A DNA stretch of 64,000 nucleotides from Bacteroidota bacterium. GTDB taxonomy: Bacteria; Bacteroidota; Bacteroidia; AKYH767-A; 2013-40CM-41-45. The DNA lies in assembly GCA_004295015.1 (NCBI GenBank), contig SHNE01000045.1, positions 1 through 64,000 on the forward strand. Direction: 5' to 3'. Shown here piece after piece: positions 27,466-37,135 of this stretch (position 1 is its first letter; every line of letters starts with the position of its first letter). A program made the position numbers and the translations under genes. Under the pieces are notes generated by a model. That model was not told where the DNA came from and did no database searches. It was given only the letters and a program-made list of their open reading frames with translations.

Positions 27466-27641
27466 ATTTCAATCTAAATTTAAACGAAGACTGTGAACAT
27501 TATAAACTCTAAAAGGTCAAAATCGCGCAAATTAAAATATTCTTGATGAAGGTCATCATAATATAACAGGCAAACCTGACAATTATCATATTTTGATGCT
27601 ATAAAACGAGTACATTTATGCTATAATCATAATGATCAATT

Positions 27642-28055
27642 ATGAAAAAGATCATTAGCCTAATTCTGTCAATTCTTATTCTGACTTCCAACGTTGGGAT
27701 GAGTTTTTCTACGCATGTTTGTGGTGGCAAAGTTTTTAAGAGAAGTTTAATTTTTTCTTCTGCTGAACTGCCCGGGTGTGGAATGGAAAGTGGTGATAAA
27801 AGTTCTTGTCCAAACAATAAGGGTAGTTTTCAAAAGAAATGTTGCGAAGATAAGGTTACAAATTATGCAGTAGATGATACTTACAAAGTCCCACCTGCTG
27901 AAAAGTCCCTAAATCCTGAATTTACTAGTTTTTTTGTGCTTGTATTCAATAATTTATTAAATACACAATCTGTTGTTGCTTCGCATCACACTCTAAAAGA
28001 AGCTCCGCCTCTGAAATCAGATATTGTTATTCTGATCCAGTCTTTTCTCATTTGA
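27642..28055 (+). CDS. Small Cys-rich exported protein, HYC_CC_PP family
   Basis: 137 aa. Signal peptide (IISLILSILILTSNVGMSF), then STHVCGGKVFKRSL, a Cys region (GCGMESGDKSSC, KKCCEDK) and the tail APPLKSDIVILIQSFLI. These are the H-x-C, CC and PP landmarks of the HYC_CC_PP family also seen at 19632 and, more loosely, at 15607. It sits 95 bases upstream of the CusA-type pump, the same relation that the DUF6660 protein has to the CzcA fusion. A periplasmic copper-binding role is likely but inferred. Confidence 0.8.
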   Translation: MKKIISLILSILILTSNVGMSFSTHVCGGKVFKRSLIFSSAELPGCGMESGDKSSCPNNKGSFQKKCCEDKVTNYAVDDTYKVPPAEKSLNPEFTSFFVLVFNNLLNTQSVVASHHTLKEAPPLKSDIVILIQSFLI

Positions 28056-28150
28056 TATTATGCATTTGATGGATCGCAGTCATTAAAAAATGATTGCTGA
28101 TAGTCAATTCCTGCCTTTTTGAATTTTCCTTTTCCTAATCAAATTGTATT

Positions 28151-31100
28151 ATGCTTAATAAATTCATTAAATACTTCTTAGAGAATAAAGTAGTAACCAT
28201 TCTATTGCTAGTGCTCATCATTGGCTGGGGTACAGTTACATCTCCTTTCGACTGGAAATTCTCCTTCCTTCCGGACGATTCTGTTCCGGTAGATGCGATT
28301 CCAGACATTGGCGAAAACCAACAAATCGTTTTTACTCTTTGGTCAGGCCGGTCTCCTCAGGATATTGATGATCAAATTACTTACCCACTAACAACCTACT
28401 TATTAGGCATACCCGGAGTAAAATCCATTCGAAGCTCTTCCATTTTCGGATTTTCAAGTATCTACGTTATATTCAAGGAAGATGTTGAATTCTATTGGTC
28501 ACGATCTCGCATACTTGAAAAAATCAACTCACTTCCTTCAGGACTATTACCTGAAGGCGCACAACCAACACTAGGTCCGGATGCAACAGCCTTGGGACAA
28601 GTCTTTTGGTATACACTTGAAGGAAGAGATGAAAAAGGAAATCCTACCGGAGGATGGGATCTGCATGAGATCAGAACGGCACAAGATTATTATGTAAAGT
28701 ATGGACTGAATGCAGTTGACGGAGTTTCAGAAGTAGCATCAATTGGAGGATTCGTTCAGGAATATCAGGTAGACGTGAATCCTGATGCATTGAAAGCATA
28801 TGATATTGGCTTGGACAAGGTAATGATGGCCGTTAAAAATGCAAACCTGGATGTTGGTGCAAAGACCATTGAAATAAATCAGGCAGAATATATCGTAAGA
28901 GGCTTAGGCTATATTAAAAGTATTAGTGATCTCGAAAAAGCTGTTGTCTCAGTCAAAGAAAATGTTCCAATTCGCTTAATGGATATTGGTGTAGTTAGTC
29001 TTGGCCCTGCAACCAGACGAGGATTATTGGACAAAGGTGGCGCAGAAGTGGTTGGAGGAGTTATAGTGGCAAGATTTGGTTCAAACCCATTGGATGTAAT
29101 AAATAATGTAAAGAAAAAAATCAAAGAAATAGATCCCGGCTTGCCCAAGAAAATTTTAGCAGACGGAAGGACAAGTCAATTAAGTATAATTCCATTCTAC
29201 GATCGAACCACATTAATTAAGGAGACCATAGGAACTTTAGAAAACGCACTCTCCCATGAAATCCTTATCAGTATTATCGTTGTGATTGTATTGGTATTAA
29301 GCCTGAGGGCTTCTTTGCTTATTTCCAGTTTACTCCCGGTTGCGGTACTCATGACTTTTATTGTGATGCGCTATACACATGTTGATGCCAATATTGTGGC
29401 CCTATCAGGTATCGCCATAGCTATTGGAGTAATGGTGGATGTAGGTATAATCTTTGTGGAAAATATTGTGCGGCATCTGGAGTTATCTGAAAATAAAGAA
29501 GCAAAAGGGAAACACTTGCAAGAAATCATTTACGCAGCGACAATAGAAGTTGCACCTGCGATTACAACCGCATTAGCAACTACCATTGTGAGTTTCCTCC
29601 CTGTATTTGCCATGGAATCAGCCGAGGGAAAACTATTCAGACCTCTGGCATTCACCAAAACATTTGCACTCTTGGGATCTTTTGTTCTGGGGATAGCGAT
29701 TTTACCAGCATTAGCAAAAATAATTTTCTCCATTGACTATGACAAAAAGAGAGTTCGTAGAATGTGGAATTATACCTTTATTGCTGCAGGTATTATTTTA
29801 GCAATCTATGTAAAAATATTCCTTCCACTGACATTGACACTGATTGGCATTAACAATGTCCTGGAATCCAAATGGCCGAAGAGATTTTCTGCTTTCCCAA
29901 ATTATATTAATGTTGCAATAACTGTTTTAGCTGCCACATTTTTTCTCACGGAAGAGTGGGCACCATTAGGTCATCAAACCTCGTTATTCAGTAATTATCT
30001 GTTTGTAATTATACTGCTTGGACTGATTTTACTCTCATTAATTTTGATCGTGTATTTCTATGAACCAGTTCTAAAATGGTGCCTGGTCAATAAAGGTAAG
30101 TTCCTGTTAATTCCAGTTATCACTATTCTCTTTGGTATTACAATTTGGTTAGGCTTCAATAAAACATTTGGAATCATTGCAAAAGGAACTGATAAAGTTG
30201 GATTAAATATCCGTACCACCTCCGTTTGGTCAGGTTTGACACATGCTTTTCCCGGTGTAGGAAAGGAGTTTATGCCATCGCTTAATGAAGGAAGTTTTCT
30301 TTTAATGCCTACTTCAATGCCTCATTCCGGAATTGCTGAAAACAAAAGGGTAGTCCAACAATTGGATATGCAGTTGTCTAAAATACCGGAAGTTGAACTT
30401 GCAGTAGGAAAACTGGGTCGTGCAGAATCAGCATTGGATCCTGCACCAATATCGATGTATGAGAACCTGATCAGTTGTAAGCCTGAATACATGATCAATG
30501 AGAAGGGAGATCGGCAGACATTTAAAACTGATAAAAATAAACGGTTTATTTTAATTTCAGGGGACACACTTTCAAATGCCGAAGCTCTCGCAAAAGGTGT
30601 GACAAAGGAAGAATTAATACCGGATGAGTCCGGGCAATACTACCGGAACTGGAGGCCACACATAAAAAAATCAAATGACATTTGGAATGAAATAGTTGAA
30701 GTAGCGAATCTTCCAGGAGTAACATCTGCTCCAAAACTGCAACCGATTGAGACAAGGCTGGTCATGCTTCAAACCGGTATGCGAGCTCCAATGGGAATTA
30801 AAGTTTATGGCCCGAATTTGACGACAATTGAAAAGTTTGGCCTTGAACTTGAAAACATTCTTAAAGAAGTTCCTTCTGTAAAATCTGAAGCAGTATTTGC
30901 TGATCGTATTGTTGGAAAACCATACATCCATTTAAATATTGACAGAGATGCAATTTCACGTTATGGACTAAGCATTGATCAACTACAAAAGGTTATCGAG
31001 ACAGCCATTGGCGGAATGAAAATCACAAATACGGTTGAAGGTCGTGAGCGCTATCCGGTTCGAGTACGTTACCCCAGAGAACTACGCGACGATCCAGAAA

Positions 31101-31975
31101 AATTAAAAAAGATCCTGATTCCTACTCCAACCGGAGCCCAGGTCCCTTTAGGCGATCTTGTAAAAATTGAATATGTCAGAGGTCCGCAAAATATTAAAAG
31201 CGAAAATACATTCCTGGTTGGATATGTACTGTTTGACAAAAAGGAAGGATATGCAGAGGTTGACGTCGTTGATGAAGCTCAAAGGTTCATTCAACAAAAA
31301 ATTGACAAAGGAGAACTTCAAGTTCCAGCAGGAATAAATTATAAGTTCTCAGGCAGTTACGAGAATCAGATCAGAGCAGTGAAGCGGCTTTCAATTGTAA
31401 TCCCAATAAGCTTGGTTGTAATTTTCTTACTTCTGTTCTTTCAGTTCAAAACAGTTACTGCTTCATCGATCCATTTCTCAGGAGTATTTGTTGCTTTCGC
31501 CGGCGGCTTTATTATGATCTGGCTATATGGGCAGGGATGGTTTATGAATTTTTCCGTTGCAGGAACAAATATGCGTGAATTGTTTCAGATGCATACTATT
31601 AATCTAAGCGTAGCAGTCTGGGTTGGTTTCATTGCCCTCTTTGGGATTGCGACAGACGATGGAGTAATCATGGGAACTTACATCCATCAGGTTTTCGAAG
31701 AACGAAAACCAGACACAATTGTGAAGGTTAGAGAAGCTGTATTAATTGCCGGAAAGAAAAGAGTGAGACCAGCGATGATGACTGCTGCTGTAGCCATTAT
31801 CGCACTTCTTCCGGTGCTGACATCAACCGGCAAAGGAGCAGACATTATGATACCAATGGCAATTCCAACTTTTGGTGGAATGACAATTCAGCTCATGACC
31901 ATGTTTGTTGTACCTGTTCTTCAGGCTTACTGGAGAGAAGGAATTATTAAACGTCAAAATAACATTACGGCATGA
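28151..31975 (+). CDS. cusA: CusA-type RND copper/silver efflux pump
   Basis: 1274-residue inner-membrane proton-driven metal pump. TM4 carries AIAIGVMVDVGIIFVEN, the AIG..VD signature of the Cu/Ag (HME4, CusA) branch, different from the DFG..VDGA of the pump at 9788. The periplasmic cleft region contains Met-rich MLQTGMRAPMGIKVYGPN, consistent with Cu(I)/Ag(I) methionine ligands. It is about 200 residues longer than E. coli CusA; extra hydrophobic material around residues 530-680 accounts for much of this. It overlaps the TolC gene by four bases (ATGA) and heads a cusACB-order operon. Confidence 0.93.
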   Translation: MLNKFIKYFLENKVVTILLLVLIIGWGTVTSPFDWKFSFLPDDSVPVDAIPDIGENQQIVFTLWSGRSPQDIDDQITYPLTTYLLGIPGVKSIRSSSIFGFSSIYVIFKEDVEFYWSRSRILEKINSLPSGLLPEGAQPTLGPDATALGQVFWYTLEGRDEKGNPTGGWDLHEIRTAQDYYVKYGLNAVDGVSEVASIGGFVQEYQVDVNPDALKAYDIGLDKVMMAVKNANLDVGAKTIEINQAEYIVRGLGYIKSISDLEKAVVSVKENVPIRLMDIGVVSLGPATRRGLLDKGGAEVVGGVIVARFGSNPLDVINNVKKKIKEIDPGLPKKILADGRTSQLSIIPFYDRTTLIKETIGTLENALSHEILISIIVVIVLVLSLRASLLISSLLPVAVLMTFIVMRYTHVDANIVALSGIAIAIGVMVDVGIIFVENIVRHLELSENKEAKGKHLQEIIYAATIEVAPAITTALATTIVSFLPVFAMESAEGKLFRPLAFTKTFALLGSFVLGIAILPALAKIIFSIDYDKKRVRRMWNYTFIAAGIILAIYVKIFLPLTLTLIGINNVLESKWPKRFSAFPNYINVAITVLAATFFLTEEWAPLGHQTSLFSNYLFVIILLGLILLSLILIVYFYEPVLKWCLVNKGKFLLIPVITILFGITIWLGFNKTFGIIAKGTDKVGLNIRTTSVWSGLTHAFPGVGKEFMPSLNEGSFLLMPTSMPHSGIAENKRVVQQLDMQLSKIPEVELAVGKLGRAESALDPAPISMYENLISCKPEYMINEKGDRQTFKTDKNKRFILISGDTLSNAEALAKGVTKEELIPDESGQYYRNWRPHIKKSNDIWNEIVEVANLPGVTSAPKLQPIETRLVMLQTGMRAPMGIKVYGPNLTTIEKFGLELENILKEVPSVKSEAVFADRIVGKPYIHLNIDRDAISRYGLSIDQLQKVIETAIGGMKITNTVEGRERYPVRVRYPRELRDDPEKLKKILIPTPTGAQVPLGDLVKIEYVRGPQNIKSENTFLVGYVLFDKKEGYAEVDVVDEAQRFIQQKIDKGELQVPAGINYKFSGSYENQIRAVKRLSIVIPISLVVIFLLLFFQFKTVTASSIHFSGVFVAFAGGFIMIWLYGQGWFMNFSVAGTNMRELFQMHTINLSVAVWVGFIALFGIATDDGVIMGTYIHQVFEERKPDTIVKVREAVLIAGKKRVRPAMMTAAVAIIALLPVLTSTGKGADIMIPMAIPTFGGMTIQLMTMFVVPVLQAYWREGIIKRQNNITA

Positions 31976-33195
31976 AAAACATCCTATTCATACTATCTGT
32001 ATTATTTATCACAGGCCTTCATGCTCAGACCTTGGATGAATACTTGAAAAAATCGATAGAAAATAATCCAGGACTAAAAGCAAGGTATTCTGAATTTGAG
32101 GCAGCGCTTCAAAAGATTCATCAAGTTAAATCACTACCGGACCCTACTCTTTCAATGAGTGCTTTCGGTCAAATGATTGAAACACGCGTTGGTCCGCAGC
32201 GTGCAATATTTATCCTTAATCAAATGCTTCCATGGGTTGGTACACTAAAAGCTCAAGGTGATGTAATGGGGTATTTAGCAGAGGCGAAATTTCAGGCATG
32301 GTTGGATAGCCGAAACGAACTTTTATTCAAGGTAAAGTCTGCATGGTATCCTATTTACGAATTGGATCAAACGATAAAATACCAACAAGAAAACAAACTC
32401 ATTCTTGAATCTTTCAAAACACTTTCATTAACCAGGTTCAAAAATGGAAAGGGTGCAATGGTAGACGTGATTCGCGTTGACATTATGCTTGATGATCTCT
32501 CTACTGAACTAATAATTCTTGAGAATAAAAGAAAACCATTATTAGCCCAGCTCAATAAACTATTAAACCAGAACATAAATACACCTCTTGAAATCACCGA
32601 CTCTATTCTTCCGGACATAAACTTGCCTGTATATTCCATTGACAGCATTCTAGAAAATAATCCGAAACTTAAAGAAGTCGAAAAAAAAGAACAAGCCTGG
32701 CAGCAACAAACAATTGTAGCAAGAAAACAAGGCATGCCAAAATTGGGAATAGGTTTAAACTATACCATAATTGGAGAAAGAACTGACATGGATGTTCCTG
32801 ACAATGGTAAAGATGCAATCATGCCTATGGTTTCTATCTCTCTTCCGATTTACAGGAAAAAATACAGAGCTGCACATAAAGAAGCAGAATTTATGCAATC
32901 ATCATTACAAGAGATGAAAGTGGATATGAGCAATGAACTGTCAGCCACCTATGAGTTGTCCTATTTTGAACTCAGCAAAGCCATTGAAGAGTATAAACTA
33001 TTCGCAACCCAAATGGAAAAGACTGATCAGGCATCAAATTTATTAATGGCCGCTTACAGCAATTCCGGAAAGGATTTTGAAGAGGTTTTAAGGATGCAAC
33101 AACTAAATTTTAAATATAAAATCAATACTTCCACAGCTGTAAAAAATTATTTTATCGCCAAGGCCAGACTCGAATATTTAAACGCAAAAAACTAG
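31972..33195 (+). CDS. cusC: TolC-family outer-membrane channel (CusC-like)
   Basis: 407 aa. Signal peptide (ILSVLFITGLHAQ), then the two-repeat helical structure of outer-membrane efflux proteins: TLDEYLKKSIENNPGLKARY in repeat one and SIDSILENNPKLKEVEKKEQ in repeat two. It forms the outer-membrane exit duct for the CusAB pump. The gene starts in a four-base overlap with the pump gene and is followed after four bases by the adaptor, so the three proteins are made together. Unlike the Zn/Co-type pump in this window, the channel here is a separate protein. Confidence 0.92.
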   Translation: MKNILFILSVLFITGLHAQTLDEYLKKSIENNPGLKARYSEFEAALQKIHQVKSLPDPTLSMSAFGQMIETRVGPQRAIFILNQMLPWVGTLKAQGDVMGYLAEAKFQAWLDSRNELLFKVKSAWYPIYELDQTIKYQQENKLILESFKTLSLTRFKNGKGAMVDVIRVDIMLDDLSTELIILENKRKPLLAQLNKLLNQNINTPLEITDSILPDINLPVYSIDSILENNPKLKEVEKKEQAWQQQTIVARKQGMPKLGIGLNYTIIGERTDMDVPDNGKDAIMPMVSISLPIYRKKYRAAHKEAEFMQSSLQEMKVDMSNELSATYELSYFELSKAIEEYKLFATQMEKTDQASNLLMAAYSNSGKDFEEVLRMQQLNFKYKINTSTAVKNYFIAKARLEYLNAKN

Positions 33196-33199
33196 AATT

Positions 33200-34975
33200 A
33201 TGAGAAATGTTTTCAAAAATAAATATGTGAGATTCAGCTTGCTGATATTAGTCGGTGTAATAACAGGTTGGGTCATTAAGCCGGGAAAAACCGGTACATC
33301 AGAATCTTCCTTGGCCACCACTCAGGAATCTCAGGAGAAAGAACAAATCTGGACCTGTTCGATGCATCCTCAAATCAGGCGAAATGAACCTGGACAGTGT
33401 CCTATTTGTGGAATGGACTTAATTCCATTAAACTCAGAAAGCAATTCCGAAGGAAACCCGATGGCCATTTCAATGTCTGAAACAGCGATGCAACTGGCCA
33501 ATGTGCAAACAATATATGTAACGAAAAGAAAGCCAGTGAAGGAAGTGAGAATGCCCGGAAAGGTGCAAGCCGATGAAAGAAATATCTTTTCACAAACAAG
33601 CCACATTCCAGGACGTATTGAACAACTGATCGTAAATTATACAGGAGAAGAAGTAAAAACAGGTCAGACACTTGCTTTGATTTATTCTCCGGAATTGGTT
33701 ACGGCTGAAGAAGAACTTCTTGAGGCATTAAAAATAAAAGAAGTGCAACCGGCGCTTTTTGAAGCAGCAAAAGATAAATTAAGAAACTGGAAACTTAGTG
33801 AAAGTCAAATTGAAGAAGTCATTACTACCGGGAAAATTCAGGACAAGTTTCCTGTATTGTCAGAAGTCTCCGGAGTTGTTCTGAAGAAACGTGTGAATAC
33901 AGGGGATTACATCATGAGAGGAATGCCTGTTTTCGACATCGTCGATCTGTCAAAAGTGTGGATTCTATTGGATGTATATGAAAGCGACATTCAATGGATC
34001 CATGAAGGTGACAAGGTAGAATTTACGGTACAGTCCATTTCAGGAAAGACATTTAATGGAAATATTTCTTTTATCGATCCGGTAATTAATCCACAATCCC
34101 GTGTTGCCAAAGCTAGGATTGAATTCACAAACGATGGAATGAAATTAAAGCCTGAGATGTTTGTCACCGGTACTATCATGAGCGAACTAAAAGGTGAAAA
34201 GGAAGGGCTTGTTATCCCTAAATCCGCTGTGATGTGGACAGGAGAAAGATCAGTTGTATATGTGAAAAACCAAACTAATAAAGGTGTAAACTTCATGATG
34301 ACTGAAGTGGTACTGGGGCCCTCATTAGGTGACAGCTATGTGATCAAATCAGGATTAAGCGAAGGGATGGAAATTGCGAGCAATGGAACCTTTAGCATAG
34401 ACGCATCTGCACAATTAGCAGGAAAACCCAGCATGATGAGTCCTGAAGGTGGGGTTAAAATGACAGGACATAATCATGGAGCGCCAGTTCAGGTAGAAGT
34501 AAAAACATCGGCCAAAGCATTAAAGCCAAACAAAAACGAAAAAGAAACAATAATTCCACTAGTTCAGGAATACTTGAAATTAAAAGACGCATTAGTTGAA
34601 GATGATTTTGAGAAAGGTAAAACTATTTCAGAATCTCTATTAAATAAAATAAAAGGTGTTGAAATGAATGTGTTTAAAGGAGAGTCGCATAATATATGGA
34701 TGCAAGCCCGCCCTACTCTTATCAAATCACTAGGCACAATTCAGTCTGCAGAAAACATTGGTGCACTCAGAACGCAATTTCACATTGTATCCGAACAATT
34801 TATTCTATTGACTGAAACTTTCGGCTCAATGTATGAAAAACTATTTGTCATTCATTGCCCTATGGCTAATCAAAATAAAGGTGCAGACTGGATAAGCAAT
34901 AATAAAGAAGTAAAAAACCCCTATTTAGGAGCGGAGATGATTAGTTGTGGTGATGTTATTAAGGAATTAAAATAA
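33200..34975 (+). CDS. cusB: CusB-like RND adaptor with heavy-metal-binding and DUF3347 domains
   Basis: 591 aa in three parts. An N-terminal membrane anchor is followed by a heavy-metal-binding domain (IWTCSMHPQIRRNEPGQCPI, then CGMDLIPL, residues about 50-78). The middle (about 80-410) is a membrane-fusion protein with barrel-sandwich and beta-barrel domains (GRIEQLIVNYTGEEVKTGQT, IVDLSKVWILLDVYESDI). The C-terminal 150 residues are a DUF3347 domain (HCPMANQNKGADWIS, NPYLGAEMISCGD). It bridges CusA and the TolC channel and probably hands metal to the pump. A single His/Met-containing linker (MTGHNHGAP) joins the last two parts. Confidence 0.93.
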   Translation: MRNVFKNKYVRFSLLILVGVITGWVIKPGKTGTSESSLATTQESQEKEQIWTCSMHPQIRRNEPGQCPICGMDLIPLNSESNSEGNPMAISMSETAMQLANVQTIYVTKRKPVKEVRMPGKVQADERNIFSQTSHIPGRIEQLIVNYTGEEVKTGQTLALIYSPELVTAEEELLEALKIKEVQPALFEAAKDKLRNWKLSESQIEEVITTGKIQDKFPVLSEVSGVVLKKRVNTGDYIMRGMPVFDIVDLSKVWILLDVYESDIQWIHEGDKVEFTVQSISGKTFNGNISFIDPVINPQSRVAKARIEFTNDGMKLKPEMFVTGTIMSELKGEKEGLVIPKSAVMWTGERSVVYVKNQTNKGVNFMMTEVVLGPSLGDSYVIKSGLSEGMEIASNGTFSIDASAQLAGKPSMMSPEGGVKMTGHNHGAPVQVEVKTSAKALKPNKNEKETIIPLVQEYLKLKDALVEDDFEKGKTISESLLNKIKGVEMNVFKGESHNIWMQARPTLIKSLGTIQSAENIGALRTQFHIVSEQFILLTETFGSMYEKLFVIHCPMANQNKGADWISNNKEVKNPYLGAEMISCGDVIKELK

Positions 34976-34978
34976 AGT

Positions 34979-35015
34979 TTGCAGTTATACTTTATAAAAC
35001 GGTAGGATAATTTTG
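34979..35015 (+). promoter_or_regulatory. Promoter candidate for the HMA-AraC regulator
   Basis: TAATTTTG at 35008-35015 matches the -7 consensus TAnnTTTG exactly and lies 17 bases before the ATG at 35033. A TTG at 34979-34981 is 26 bases upstream, somewhat farther than the usual 19-21. Confidence 0.45.
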
Positions 35016-35032
35016 AATAAATAAATGATGCA

Positions 35033-35611
35033 ATGAAAGCTGAAATACATGTTACTGATGAGTTAAATATCAAGGGAATGATATGTACTCGATGTCTGAA
35101 AGTTTTAAATACTGAACTTAAATCGTCCGAGTCTGAAGTGATAGCAATTCAACTGGGTAAGATTACAATTCGTTACAATCCCAAACGTATTACGAATATA
35201 ATGATTAGAAACATCATTCATGATAATGGGTTTGAAATTATAACTGATCAAAATAGTATACAGGCGGAAGAAATAAAAAGATTGATAATTAACTATATCT
35301 GGGATTCAAATTTGGAATTAAATCTTTCAAATTTTCTTATAGGAAAAACATCTAAAAATTACGATCAATTATCAAAAACATTCTCAAGAATTTTTGGCAA
35401 GACAATAGAGCGGTACAGTATGCAGTTGAAAATCGAACGGACTAAAGAATACATTCAAGGTGGCGATTTAAATTTTAGTGAAATTGCCTATGCATTAGGT
35501 TATAAGAACACTTCAGCTTTATCGAGACAATTTAAAATGGAAACAGGAATCACGATGAAAGAATTTAAAAAACAACATCTTATTCAACGAATACCAATCG
35601 ACAAAATATGA
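35033..35611 (+). CDS. HMA-AraC fusion transcription regulator
   Basis: 192 aa in two parts. Residues 1-80 resemble a heavy-metal-associated (HMA, ferredoxin-like) domain with the CxxC metal site in NIKGMICTRCLKVLNTEL and the end strand NGFEIITDQ. Residues 90-185 are an AraC-type helix-turn-helix domain (LSKTFSRIFGKTIERYSMQL, LNFSEIAYALGYKNTSALSR). A copper chaperone-like sensor directly joined to a DNA-binding domain suggests a Cu(I) or Ag(I) responsive activator or repressor. It is the only clear regulator in the copper island and follows the cusACB genes by 57 bases behind its own promoter-like box. Confidence 0.85.
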   Translation: MKAEIHVTDELNIKGMICTRCLKVLNTELKSSESEVIAIQLGKITIRYNPKRITNIMIRNIIHDNGFEIITDQNSIQAEEIKRLIINYIWDSNLELNLSNFLIGKTSKNYDQLSKTFSRIFGKTIERYSMQLKIERTKEYIQGGDLNFSEIAYALGYKNTSALSRQFKMETGITMKEFKKQHLIQRIPIDKI

Positions 35612-35795
35612 TAAATCTAAAACGAAATACAATAAAAACAAATTACTAGATTAACGATAATTTGCATGATTATATTCATTGTCTCAAATTGTGTATTTAC
35701 AATAATATTCCTTTTAATGGAACATCAAACTAAAATGAATTAAGAACGAAATATAATGATTAGACAAGGATTAGCGTAACTTAAATCGACTATCA

Positions 35796-35960
35796 ATGAA
35801 TGACGGTTATTGGCATAACTATTTTACACATACATTAAGGGCAGTATTTTTGATTATAATACTTGCCGGACTTTGGTTGATATATAGATATGCAATTAAA
35901 AACATTCGTAATGCTAATAGAAATTCTGATGGTGATGAAAGTAGAAATGGTCGGAAATGA
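35796..35960 (+). CDS. Small single-helix membrane protein, 54 aa
   Basis: 54 codons from ATG 35796 to TGA 35958-35960. The product has a short polar N-terminus with His and aromatic residues (MNDGYWHNYFTHTLR), one transmembrane helix (AVFLIIILAGLWLIYRYA), and a polar Asn/Arg/Asp-rich tail. Its stop overlaps the ATG at 35957 in ATGA fashion, which supports both being real and coupled. Function unknown; tiny membrane proteins of this kind are common beside the copper genes that follow. Confidence 0.6.
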   Translation: MNDGYWHNYFTHTLRAVFLIIILAGLWLIYRYAIKNIRNANRNSDGDESRNGRK

Positions 35961-36259
35961 TTATAATTAAAAATCAAGGACATGCTGAATATTTGCAAGC
36001 AAATAACAATTCAATATTTATCAATAGAAACGTTAATAATATTTACATTATGAAATACCACAAAATCTGGATGCTCATCAGTTGCGCACTTCCCTTGCTA
36101 TTAATATTTCTTACCCCTTCAATTGGTCTGGGCGACAGCTGGGGATTATTCTTTTTTATCATTGCCATGTTTGGCATTCACCTTCTGATACCACATCATG
36201 ATCATAATCAAAAGGCAGATCTAAATTCAAACCAAAATAAAAACCATTCGCATCATTGA
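35957..36259 (+). CDS. DUF2933-like small His-rich membrane protein
   Basis: 100 aa if started at 35957 (overlapping the previous stop as ATGA), or 69 aa if started at the ATG at 36050, which gives a more natural N-terminus MKYHKIWMLISCALPLLL. Two hydrophobic segments are followed by HLLIPHHDHNQ and a final HSHH. The hydrophobic pair plus a His-rich cytosolic or periplasmic tail matches DUF2933-type proteins that accompany copper P-type ATPases. The His tail likely binds metal. Start choice is uncertain. Confidence 0.65.
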   Translation: MIIIKNQGHAEYLQANNNSIFINRNVNNIYIMKYHKIWMLISCALPLLLIFLTPSIGLGDSWGLFFFIIAMFGIHLLIPHHDHNQKADLNSNQNKNHSHH

Positions 36260-36276
36260 TCATAAAATATAATTAA

Positions 36277-37119
36277 ATGAATAGTAATAAATATAACTCA
36301 ACTTTTTGGCTTAACACAAGGGTGTTTTTAACCCATTCCGTGATAGGGATAGTTATCTTTTATTTTTTGATTCATCCATTTACCATGGTAATTTATTGGG
36401 TTGAACTCAACAAACCTAATATAACAATAGCCACTTTTTTTGATGCAATTTTCAATAAAATAGGAGCTGCCTTTTCTCTGGAAAAGGCAGGAATGTCCGG
36501 AGCCTTTATAGTACTTGGCGCACTTTGTGGCTTAGGTTCCGGAATATATTACAAGAACATCATTCGAAAAAACAAGCAAATACTGCAACAAGAAGGCTTA
36601 ATAAAACGTGACATTCTTTCAATAATAAAAAACGGCGAGAATGACATGATGGAACTTAAGGCATCATTGAGGTATGACTTCAATAAAAAAGAAATTAACC
36701 GAAATCTGGAAGAAGTTATTGTTAAAACCATTGGAGGATTCATGAATACGAATGGCGGGCGTTTATTTATCGGTGTTTCAGATAAAGGAGAAATCCTCGG
36801 TCTTAAAAATGATTATCTCTCTCTGATGAAAAAGGATAAGGATGGTTTTGAGCTTAAATTATTTCAATTAATTTCTAATAGTATTGGACCCGAATACTGT
36901 TCATCAATTCACGCATACTTTTATGAAATAGAGGGAAATGAAATTTGTGTTCTGGATATTTCAAAGAGTACTGAGCCGGTTTACGTAAGCTATAAACAGA
37001 ACATTACATTTTACATCAGAACTGGAAATTCTACACAACCATTATCCGTGAAGGAAGCTGTGAATTATATCAGTAATACAAAAGCTGAAACTTCCGGATT
37101 GAATATATTTAAATCGTAA
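36277..37119 (+). CDS. Membrane-anchored AlbA_2/Schlafen-type domain protein
   Basis: 280 aa. Two transmembrane helices (SVIGIVIFYFLIHPFTMVIY; MSGAFIVLGALCGLGSGIYY) precede a cytosolic AlbA_2 domain from about residue 120: NDMMELKASLRYDFNK, VIVKTIGGFMNTNGGRLFIG, VSDKGEILGLKNDY, ending FYIRTGNSTQPLSVKEA. AlbA_2 domains are usually in soluble putative nucleic-acid-binding or regulatory proteins; here it is tied to the membrane. It lies between the DUF2933-like gene (17 bases) and the ferredoxin gene (16 bases), so it belongs to their transcript. Its job in a copper locus is unknown. Confidence 0.8.
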   Translation: MNSNKYNSTFWLNTRVFLTHSVIGIVIFYFLIHPFTMVIYWVELNKPNITIATFFDAIFNKIGAAFSLEKAGMSGAFIVLGALCGLGSGIYYKNIIRKNKQILQQEGLIKRDILSIIKNGENDMMELKASLRYDFNKKEINRNLEEVIVKTIGGFMNTNGGRLFIGVSDKGEILGLKNDYLSLMKKDKDGFELKLFQLISNSIGPEYCSSIHAYFYEIEGNEICVLDISKSTEPVYVSYKQNITFYIRTGNSTQPLSVKEAVNYISNTKAETSGLNIFKS

Positions 37120-37135
37120 TTGTAATATAAAAGAT

